Shown piece after piece: positions 55,893-64,000 of a DNA stretch of 64,000 bases. Under the pieces are notes generated by a model. It worked only from the letters and a program-made list of their open reading frames with translations, searched no databases and was not told the DNA's origin. The stretch spans positions 1-64,000 of the forward strand of contig NMRB01002309.1 of the NCBI GenBank assembly GCA_002633025.1, read 5' to 3'. The translations under genes and the position numbers were made by a program. The DNA is from Notospermus geniculatus. Its lineage: Eukaryota > Nemertea > Pilidiophora > Heteronemertea > Lineidae. Positions within the stretch are counted from its first letter, which is position 1. Every line of letters starts with the position of its first letter.

Positions 55893-56073
55893 GGAGACTT
55901 CCCTGCCGTTAGAGGCCACCACCACTTAGCGGTCCTGGAACGTCATGACGTCACAGAGAAGTGCACTCCACGACGTCATCGATAATGACGTGGACGCCAT
56001 GATTTACGTCTGTGACGTCAAATATTGTGACGTTCTGGGATGTCAGGTGGCCACTAACGGCAGGAAAGTCTCC
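55893..56073. mobile_element. Palindromic MITE, family K
   Basis: The left end GGAGACTTCCCTGCCGTTAG and right end CTAACGGCAGGAAAGTCTCC are inverted. The interior is itself palindromic around CACGACGTCATCGATAATGACGTGG. A diverged copy lies at 57148-57335. Confidence 0.75.
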
Positions 56074-56609
56074 TATTGATAAATGTAGGAGGAAACCGAG
56101 TGATGTGTTGAGTATCACCTCTCTGAGCTGATCAGATGGACATATAGAACACGATTGTGTTTTTTGTAGAAATCTTTGTAATTTGACCGTAAATTTAAAA
56201 CAAGACTGTGCATTTTGAAATAAGATCAGTTGAGACATTCGCCCGCCAGAATCCAGCCTCTGAGTTCTTTCTCCCCGATGGTTGATTACCAAAATCTCTC
56301 TCATTTTTTTCGACTGCTGATACGGCGTTTCTCGATTCCAAGGAAAAAATCGCTTATTGTCAGCTAATCAACTGAAAGTCATTTATTTTCTGCGCACCTT
56401 CTATGATATCCCATCAGCGCAGAACGCTGGAAATAATTAGAATTCGCAATGAAATTGTGCAATTTCTTCGTCTGTCAAATGTCAAATTGCTTGTCTCAAC
56501 CCCTTCAGGCCCGAGTCCCCCCCCCCCGCCCAAGCCGTAGGGCTCGCTATGTCAATGAAACAACTCAGTTCCATCGAACGGAATTTGTGGTTGTCCGAAA
56601 GTGAAAGAC
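56074..56609. other. Gene-free stretch
   Basis: A poly-C tract lies near 56518-56528. A 117-codon minus frame (55951-56304) overlaps the MITE and is not supported. Confidence 0.35.
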
Positions 56610-56740
56610 GCGTTGATTGGTCGAAAAATTATTGATTGCTCGTTTGTTGACCAATCAGTTCTTGGAAACGATGATCACGTGATTGTACGACAGGCGCTGC
56701 CGGTCTCAGTAACCCTAGCGGTGATATCGGGAACCAATCC
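56610..56740. repeat. Palindromic family D copy
   Basis: It contains ACGCGTTGATTGGTCG, GACCAATCAGTTCTTGG, GATGATCACGTGATTGTACG and the right end CCCTAGCGGTGATATCGGGAAC. Confidence 0.55.
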
Positions 56741-57147
56741 TTCGACAACATTCGACATTTAACTTAAATCTATTTTCATGATTTTTAATATTTTTCCACA
56801 TTAAAGAAATTGACATTCCATCTTTCCGTTCCATCCATTTGGTAAAATTTACGAAGTGCTATTTTCTGATTTTCTCCCTTTCATTGCGATATTAGCCAAT
56901 CACGTAAAAGCAATCTATTTTCTGCTCACCTTCTGTGACAAGCTATTAGAGAAAGAGGATGAAGATAATTAGAATCTGACGATAGAAATGAACCATTTTC
57001 TTCATCTGTCAAAAGTCAAATTAACCTCCAGGGCTGCCGCGACGTGGCATCTTAACCCTTCCCGGCTTCCGTAGATTTGAAGATCTAGCCGAAGGTGAAT
57101 TCGGTACAGTTCGACAGCACTCGGGCCAAAGGGGTAAATAGGAGTAA
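56741..57147. other. Gene-free stretch
   Basis: Nothing supported. Confidence 0.3.
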
Positions 57148-57335
57148 AGGAGACTCTACCGCCTTTTAGAAGGCACACCAGTTAGTGGTCTACTAGAACG
57201 TCATGGAATTGACGTCACAGAGAAATAATGCACGCAACAACGTCATCCATAATGAAGTGTGCGCCGCGACTTGCGTCAGTGACGTCAAATTTTGTGGCGT
57301 TCCAGGACCGCTGACAACAGGCGTGACGGATGAAT
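57148..57335. mobile_element. Diverged family K copy
   Basis: It retains GGAGACTCTACCGCC, GAACGTCATGGAATTGACGTCACAG and GTCAGTGACGTCAAATTTTG. The right end is degenerate. Confidence 0.5.
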
Positions 57336-58090
57336 GAAGGCCTATATAGGGGGCGCTACCGACTGGGACAGTTTATCATCGTTCTGCACAACTCTTAAGG
57401 TATAGCCACAACCTCGACAGGAAGCCTGGAAACGAGGTTATTCCATCAGAAGTCATACAAAAACGACGACTTCGTGAGATCGGAGACCGGAACCGGAAGT
57501 CTTGGTTTCCTGTCCGTGGCCTTTCGATCGTAAACCTTGATTGGATTTTTACGCTTTTCTGCCATCCATGGTAGAATTTAGAATAGTCAGCTCTTTCCTT
57601 CTCCATTCATCATTTTCTATTAAAAAAATGTCGGAATGCCTTCCTGAAGTAAGACATTTTATATCGTAATCAGAGCGTGCCTACGTTTTCATTAATAAAT
57701 ACCAAAACCCGGATACCGCATTGTGTCGGTTTTTATAAACACCCACCACTATTGGATGAGTTCGTTTTTTATGATGCACCAGGCTGTAATCTTACTCTAG
57801 ACACCGCTTTTATGAGTCGTGTTTTATACAATGCCAGGTATTAGATTACACTGCCGGCAGTATCGTTCTGTCGTTCAGTTCCGTTTTTATACGCAGCCGA
57901 TTTCTGGAGAGTCCTGTTTTTTGAACGACCAGTAAATGAGATGCCGATACCGCAGAAACCGAAAAAAATGACAGTGAATAATCAACTCTTGGGGCAAAAT
58001 CCCGATGTCACCAGTGAATCTTGGTGGAGTTTTTTCACCCACAGTTGACCGTCTTCAATGAGACACTTTCAGGACTGCGCAGTGATGTCC
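57336..58090. other. Gene-free stretch
   Basis: No supported gene. The 76-codon minus frame at 57376-57606 has no signals. Confidence 0.35.
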
Positions 58091-58335
58091 TTAAAGGGCC
58101 ACAGTATATTCCTTCCCTGTCCTGCCCTAAACATACCCGCGTTAAGGGAGTCCTCTATTGATAATGTTGTTAACTACCAGTTATCAACCTCGCCCCATGT
58201 AGAGTAACCCTCGTTCCACGTATGCATTACATTGTAATCATACATTCTCCAAGATTGGAACGAGAAGCAAAACTGCAGTGTTGGAGAATGATGCAATCAC
58301 CGTCGGTGGCGCCGCCTGTCGACAAAAGGTTGCAA
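58091..58335 (+). mobile_element. Palindromic family C copy
   Basis: It starts TTAAAGGGCCACAGTATATTC and contains AAACATACCCGCGTTAAGGG, CATACATTCTCCAAGATTGG and GTCGGTGGCGCCGCCTGTCG. Confidence 0.6.
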
Positions 58336-60147
58336 TACCGTGTCCTTTAATTGTGAGGTGTCCTGAGAACGGAGGTCAAAATGGGCGTAGTGGTGGTGGT
58401 GTGGTGGCTGAGTTCGGTGACTGGCAGTGTCTCGGGTTGCTCCTCTCGCAGTGTTGTAACGCAGCTGCTAAAATAATGAGCAACGTCACGAGAAGACATT
58501 TGGAATTTTGTCAATAGAGGTCGCCGCGATTCCGACGCGAGGCCTCTCATTGGTCAATCTCACTAAAGTGCAGTGAAGTTTCACCTATGGTTGGTTCTTG
58601 CACTTGGCGGCAGACATGACTGTGCTTGCTACCACTGGGGACGAGTGTGGATCGGCATATGCTAAAAAGAGACCTACCCAAGCGCATCGCAACTCCTAGC
58701 CACGACAAAGTAAGCATTAAATTTGATTGGTTGCGTGATAACGAGCGCTGATTGGCTGCGTTACCGTTCGTTAAGTTCGATCAGTGTTTGGAAATAAGCA
58801 ATTTCTCTCAATATTGTTTCCATAGAAATGGTATATTCGCGGGAGAAATTGCAAATTTACATTAATGGCGGGAGTCGTTAGGAAGAAAAGGTCGGAGCTT
58901 GGCGGGAATTGACGTGATTTGTGCGGGACAGTCCTCATTTCCGTTTGGAAAGCAACGTCGATGTTTTGCTTGGAACGGTAGTCCAGGCGACTCTCTCGAG
59001 AGTAAAAAAATAAAACGTGTAATTAAAACCCATTAACTGTTACAGTACATAATCGAGGAAGTCTGTTTCTTTCAATGACTACCTTTCCTCTCGATTTAAT
59101 CACACGGTTGCTTTCTAATGGAGAACGCTCTTAACTTTTTATCCCGANACATACCCGCGTTAAGGGAGACCTCTATTGACAATGTTGTTAAACTACCGCT
59201 TATCAACCTCGCCCCATGTAGAGTAACTCTCGTTCCCAGGGTATCCACGTATGCATTACATTGTAATAATACATTCTCCAACATTGGAACGAGAGGCAAA
59301 ACTGCAGTGTTGGAGAATGATGCAATCACCGCCGGTGGCGCCGGCTGTCGACAAAAAGTTGCAATACCGTGTCCTTTAATTGTGAGGTGTCCTGAGAACG
59401 GAGGTCAAAATGGGCGTAGTGGTGGTGGTGTGGTGGCTCGGGTACACGACCGGCAGTGTCTCGGTCGCTCCTATGGCGCACTGTTATAGCGCAGCTACTG
59501 TGAAATACATGCAATGAGCCACAAGAAGATATTTGGATTTTTGTCAATAGAGGTCGCCGCGATTCCGACGCGAGGCCTCTCGTTGGTCAATCTCACTAAA
59601 GTGCAGTGAAGTTTCACCTATGGTTGGTTCTTGCACTTGGCGGCAGACATGACTGTGTTTGCTACCACTGGGGACGAGTATTGCCGGCATATGCTAAAAA
59701 GAGACCTACCCAAGCGCATCGCAACTCCTAGCCACAACAAAGTAAGCATTAAATTTGATTGGTTGCGTGATAACGAGCGCTGATTGGCTGCGTTACCGTT
59801 CGTTAAGTTCGATCAGTGTTTGGAAATAAGCAATTTCTCTCAATATTGTTTCCATAGAAATGGTATATTCGCGGGAGAAATTGCAAATTTACATTAATGG
59901 CGGGAGTCGTTAGGAAGAAAAGGTCGGAGCTTGGCGGGAATTGACGTGATTTGTGCGGGACAGTCCTCATTTCCGTTTGGAAAGCAACGTCGATGTTTTG
60001 CTTGGAACGGTAGTCCAGGCGACTCTCTAGAGTAAAAAAATAAAACGTGTAAACCCGTTAACTGTTACAGTACATAATCGAGGAAGTCTTTTTTTCAATG
60101 GCCGCCTTTCCTCTCGATTTAATCACACGGCTGCTTTCTGATGGACT
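58131..60147. repeat. Head-to-tail 1.0-kb duplication meeting at a single N (59148)
   Basis: 58131-59147 is repeated at 59149-60147. Both units begin ACATACCCGCGTTAAGGGAG and share, in order, AATGGGCGTAGTGGTGGTGG, CGCGAGGCCTCTC, TTGCACTTGGCGGCAGACATG, GATTGGTTGCGTGATAACG and GGCGGGAGTCGTTAGGAAG. Unit 1 stops at TTTTTATCCCGA, which is exactly where family A begins at the end of unit 2. So the assembler probably broke in the family-A repeat and placed a second haplotype next. No gene is supported inside. The ACATGACTGTG frames are too short. Confidence 0.85.
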
Positions 60148-60160
60148 CAACCCGCTTAAC

Positions 60161-60343
60161 TTTTTATCCCGACAGGCGGCGCTGTAAGCGGTTGTACCGA
60201 AGACGTCAAAAACAAAGCAAAGCGACGCAATGACGTCGCATCACGACGTCCTTGACGCAGTGCAACACGGACGAGACGTCGAAAAAAGGTACAACCGTTC
60301 ACAGCGCCTCACAGTGGCGGTAGTTCTACGGGTTACTCATTGG
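60161..60343 (+). mobile_element. Palindromic family A, copy A13
   Basis: A complete copy: TTTTTATCCCGACAGGCGGCG, GTAAGCGGTTGTACCG, GCAACACGGACGAGACGTCG, GTACAACCGTTCACAGCGCC. Confidence 0.8.
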
Positions 60344-60994
60344 TTTTCGATGTCTTTGGAGCCTATCTCCTTTGGCCCCTGTACTGCTGTAGTTCACCCC
60401 CTGCTGAATGATGTGCATGGCATGCACACGACTGAACGTAATTCCGGACACTGCTGAAGAACAGTGCATCGTGAGCAGGAAGAAGTTCCCATCGCCAATA
60501 GACATTTGTTTAGATTCAAACTGGGGTGAAGAGGGTTTTTTCGCTTTTTTGACGGATTTGTTTTGAAATAAACTACCACTGTACAGCACCTCTAAGCGAT
60601 AATGACGCGATCAGGCCGTGTGAACGGAGCATTAAAACCCCCAAAATTATCCCAATGAGACAATTCACTCGATTCAATTTGTTTGTAGTAATCTGTCTCC
60701 GAAATTTATCCTCCCCTCATGACCTGTCCTGGCCGCTAAACTCACATTCTGACGCTGGTTTCCGGAGTATGGCAAGTTCTTCAGGAAGCGGCGGTGTCAA
60801 TTCTACAAAAACCGGCGGCGATGGTGAATTGAGAATCGAATGTCTTGCATCATGTTGAGAATAAAAACATTGATGACAATAGACGGTGAATTATCCATTC
60901 CCTGAAACGACATGAAAAACACAATCGAGAGCTGACGCCAAATACCAAGGCATTTTTAGCTCGATAGATAACATTCGGTGAATTTAAAAATTTA
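60344..60994. other. Gene-free stretch
   Basis: Short frames on both strands (60326-60589, 60655-60858) have no support. Confidence 0.35.
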
Positions 60995-61145
60995 ATGTAC
61001 AGCAGGAGAAAACCGGAGAGCCGTGGAGAGCCTGTGCTGTGAAAGAGAGTCGCTCTCTCTGTCGCATGAAGAACGCGTCCGGCCGGGAAACGAACCCGGA
61101 ACCTCAGGGGTACTGGCGCCAAGTTTCCATCCCGCCGCTCTGATA
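60995..61145 (-). mobile_element. tRNA-derived SINE, near-complete
   Basis: The minus strand shows GGGTTCGTTTCCCGGCCGG (B-box region), GACAGAGAGAGCGACTCTC and a 3' end CTCCGGTTTTCTCCTGCTG, the same family as 30497-30650. Confidence 0.65.
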
Positions 61146-61216
61146 TAGGCTATGTTGAGGTAAAATACGGTGGTCGATCATGAATTCCTCCCCTGCGATG
61201 AGGAACCGCATAACAT

Positions 61217-61390
61217 TATTCCGACAGGGCGGCGCTGCGAGCGGTGCGACCGAAATCGTCAAAAACAGAGCAACAATGCCATGACGTCGCGTCACAATGT
61301 CCTTGACGCGGTGCAACACGGACGAGACGTCGAAAAACGGTACAACCGCTCACAGCGCCTCCTAGCGGCGGTAGTTCTGGAGGTTCTTCA
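61217..61390 (+). mobile_element. Palindromic family A, copy A14
   Basis: A complete copy: TTATTCCGACAGGGCGGCG, CTGCGAGCGGTGCGACCG, GTCGCGTCACAATGTCC, GTACAACCGCTCACAGCGCC, TAGCGGCGGTAGTTCTGGAGG. Confidence 0.8.
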
Positions 61391-62209
61391 CTCTTCCTTT
61401 CTTGTATATCATTGACCTGTCCCCCTCCATGGGGGTCAGAATGCGGCGGTATCAGCAGAGATATGAATAATGAGCAATCGTTCATTGTCGGTCTGTTATG
61501 CAAATTCGTCCCACAGGCCGATAACACTATCATACAATCTCTCTCCACAGTAACTGAACAATTATCGATGCATATTACCAATGACCACTACCAGGCGAAT
61601 ATAACATCATTGAACAGAGAACCAGCCACCAGATCAGGCAGTCTTCAGCTCCTGGGAATGACTTTAGTTAATTTGCATAATTTTGCAAATTCACTTGACG
61701 ATATCTGCATATTTTTAATTACAATTCCATGGAAACGACGCAGATAAATTAATTAGAGACCATAGAATAAATGGATTTGTGTCGACCTGACCGTCAGACA
61801 AACCCCGTCCCCATGGGCATGGGTAATTAAATCAATCTCGCTCCCAGGTGATTTCGGACGTGTTTGACTTCAGCAATGATAGCTTGCCCTTTTAGATATC
61901 CGAACCCCCAGCGGAGGCGGGGGTTATTGGAAAACTCGCGGTACTACAATTATTGCGAGATGAGGAGATGCAATATGATACTAAAACCCGGTGGGTCTTT
62001 ATTCGGTTAGAAAGACGTCTCTTCGGCAACGTCACGGTCCTTAAGGAATAGCGACGACGACCACAACTATGCAAATCTGGTTGCAGGAAAATTTGCATAC
62101 GATCGACAGAAATTTTCCCTCACGGCCTGTGTGGATTAACAACAACCACAACTATTTGACCTTTTCAAAAGGGACGCAATAATCTCTGCTTCCGGTGGCT
62201 TGAAATGAC
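61391..62209. other. Gene-free stretch
   Basis: A 111-codon plus frame (61412-61747) lacks splice signals and motifs. No gene is supported. Confidence 0.35.
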
Positions 62210-62358
62210 CGCAAATTACGACCGCAAGGAGGCGCTGCGAGCGGCTGCACCTCTTCTCGACGTTTGGTCCCAGTTGCACTGCGTCATATTGCGTTGCTTT
62301 ACTGTTTTTGACGTCTTAGGTACAATCGCTCACAGCGCCACCCTGTCGGGATAATAAG
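62210..62358 (-). mobile_element. Palindromic family A, copy A15
   Basis: A minus-strand copy: GGAGGCGCTGCGAGCGGCTG, TTCTCGACGTTTGGTCCC, TTGCACTGCGTC, TACAATCGCTCACAGCGCC, CTGTCGGGATAATAAGTC. Confidence 0.8.
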
Positions 62359-62736
62359 TCAAATGCCTCTCCAATTTTCCTCCATCAAAAGCAACACCAA
62401 GACTGAGTCGATGCCCCTAAATGTTTACGTGACTCCCGCAATTCTAGACGTCTCTAATATTTCAACCTTCTGCCACCCTATCTCGTCTGTCATTCTTTCG
62501 TCGCTTGCGTTTCGTCCCTGTCATCGTAAGGGGATCAAAGTAAGGGTTTTAATGGGTTTCTTGTGTGAATTAACGTTAGAGTACTTAAGAAAACAGGATT
62601 GAGCTGGAGATAAAAGCAAAACTAATGCACAAATTTAGAATCAGGCTCAGGGTAAACAATTATACAGACCTTGTTATAAACTGTTGATACGGTGAGAAGC
62701 TCCACGCAGTGATGTCGTCACTCTCCACGTGACGCT
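62359..62736. other. Gene-free stretch
   Basis: Nothing supported. Confidence 0.3.
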
Positions 62737-62883
62737 GTTCTTGGTGTAGTTTGAGCGCATGTGCGAGTGAGGGGATGTCACGTGACGAGGGGTCACTCGG
62801 AGAAATATGTCGATATATCTGCCAGCGTTTCCCAAACAATAACGGGAAACACTAACAAATAGAAACACTGGTAAATGTTACAC
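62737..62883. mobile_element. Diverged family B copy
   Basis: GGTGTAGTTTGAGCG at the left and AACACTGGTAAATGTTACACC at the right, with GTTTCCCAAACAATAACGGG inside, resemble the copy at 44214-44387. Confidence 0.45.
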
Positions 62884-62920
62884 CTGTTAAAGGCAAGGGA
62901 CCGGACGGTACCATATTATA

Positions 62921-63146
62921 GAGGTTTTTCACTGACGTCCCAACGGTCACGTGACTGCAAAGAATCGGCCTTGTTAGCCATCAAATGGCCGGTGACGACG
63001 TCAAAATATCACATCATGTCATTTTGACGTCAGGGTGTGTGTGTGTGTGTTGACGCTGTGTTCATGCCGTGACGTCGCTTGACATTTTGACGGCAAATGG
63101 CGGCATGTTTGTCGTCATGGAAATGTGACGTCACGTGAAGAACCTC
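62921..63146. mobile_element. Family I copy, most complete
   Basis: The left end GAGGTTTTTCACTGACGTCC (after TA) and right end GACGTCACGTGAAGAACCTC are inverted. The interior has CAAATGGCCGGTGACGACGTC, a short GT repeat and GACGGCAAATGGCGGCATG. Confidence 0.7.
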
Positions 63147-63662
63147 TGTACTAACTCGCCTTCAACACTTCTCTTTTTTGCGCCGTCTCCGTTATTTGGG
63201 AATTTTGGAGCGTAAAATAACAGATAAAATTTTTTTGAGACACGTCCGTGTCTGATATGAATTCCCGTGACGTGATTCCGCCGCAGTAAGTGAATATTAG
63301 ACATCAAAGTCATCATCGTAATGAGCTGTGGGTGCAAATTAGAAACAATGTACTCAACTCGTCAGCAGCGTACAAGATTAAAGTGAAATAAATGCATCAA
63401 TTTGAGATAAATAGAATAAGATATGACGTGTAATGTGTTATAAAGATAGAGCCTGATGATAAAGATGCGACTAATGTACGTGCTGAAAGCGACAAGACTT
63501 TTGAAATTGAAACGGAGGTGTGTTGGGCAGGAGAAGGGTGCACAATATTCTTAATTCAAATAAGTATTTTTGAAAAACAAAAATTCCAGAACTTTCTAAG
63601 ATCGTCGGCTCAGGCTGTGCTGTCTGATTTGTATTATTATTGTGTCTGTTCCAGATTTTTTT

Positions 63663-63765
63663 CCATCTCAAGCTACTCATGTTCCTCACTTGGATGGGGT
63701 CTTTTACTTGCCCTTGCAAAGGTACAAGGTACGAGGCACCACGGCTTACTGTCCCATGTGACGGA
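63663..63765 (+). repeat. Dispersed 105-bp repeat, copy P2
   Basis: The partner of 31982-32084, same orientation, with a few substitutions and one short insertion (TACAAGGTACGAGG). Confidence 0.75.
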
Positions 63766-63919
63766 CGTGAAGAGCCAGGGATGATTATTTTATCCCATAT
63801 GGCCCGGGCTCAGGCGGCGCTGATGCGCCCCTATTGGCCACAAACACAGCCATTCACACGAACAAACGCCTCTGATAGATTGTATATGTTGGCGGCAAAT
63901 TTCCGTTTCCCAATGAAAA

Positions 63920-64000
63920 ATGCCGATAATTTCCCGGAGAAGTTCCGTAATTTCCCGATCTAGTTCCGAGACCTTTCCGAACAATTTCCGTAATTCCCCT
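63920..64000. repeat. Short degenerate tandem repeat at window end
   Basis: Repeated TTCCG-AATTTCCCG-type words (GAAGTTCCGTAATTTCCCG, GAACAATTTCCGTAATTCCC). It continues beyond the window. Confidence 0.4.

Overview
The window looks like nuclear DNA from a marine invertebrate, most likely a non-vertebrate deuterostome (amphioxus, hemichordate or echinoderm). This is inferred from split genes with canonical GT/AG introns, many short dispersed elements, frequent TAGGCCTA-type motifs, tRNA-derived SINEs, a CR1/L2-like LINE tail, and apparent haplotype duplications at single-N joins. No bacterial, plasmid or phage organisation is seen. Two real gaps (15834-16022 and 38574-39344) and six single-N joins mark a draft assembly. 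The species cannot be fixed by reading alone.

Left end (1 to about 9.2 kb, + strand): the 3' part of a gene that starts before the window. Two short phase-0 coiled-coil exons (273-350, 1299-1358) are followed by two tandem copies of one large exon (2900-3713 and 4048-4885). Each encodes about 271-279 residues of beta-propeller-like sequence, and a short final exon at 6726-6808 fits in phase. The layout recalls TRIM-like proteins (coiled coil, then propeller). Each large exon enters in phase 0 and leaves in phase 1, so only one can be used per transcript without a frameshift. Their differences cluster in a few loop-like places with in-frame length changes. A third, broken copy lies at 8122-8248 and decayed exon starts lie at about 2590-2790.

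Middle (9.2-46 kb): gene-poor and dominated by repeats. The commonest is a palindromic element of about 165 bp (called A here), with about 15 copies across the window. Others are palindromic families B, C, D, I/J, K, N and O, a 753-bp foldback element with a perfect 9-bp target duplication, a 142-bp satellite, 40-bp and 15-17-bp minisatellites, several SINEs, a LINE 3' end, and a direct duplication of more than 2 kb (34247-36745 and 39988-42180).

Right part (46-50 kb, - strand): a second gene candidate. A PAN/Apple-like exon (50131-49850) is joined by good phase-0 splice sites to a 316-residue terminal exon (49421-48471) of a domain I do not recognise. A second ORF (47277-46657) also begins after a phase-0 acceptor and may be a paralogue or an alternative last exon. 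From 50 to 64 kb the sequence is again repeats, including two head-to-tail duplications that meet at single Ns (51221, 59148) and are probably two haplotypes placed side by side.

The best candidate for something undescribed is the pair of mutually exclusive propeller exons, followed by the PAN-plus-unknown-domain locus and the dense palindromic family A.
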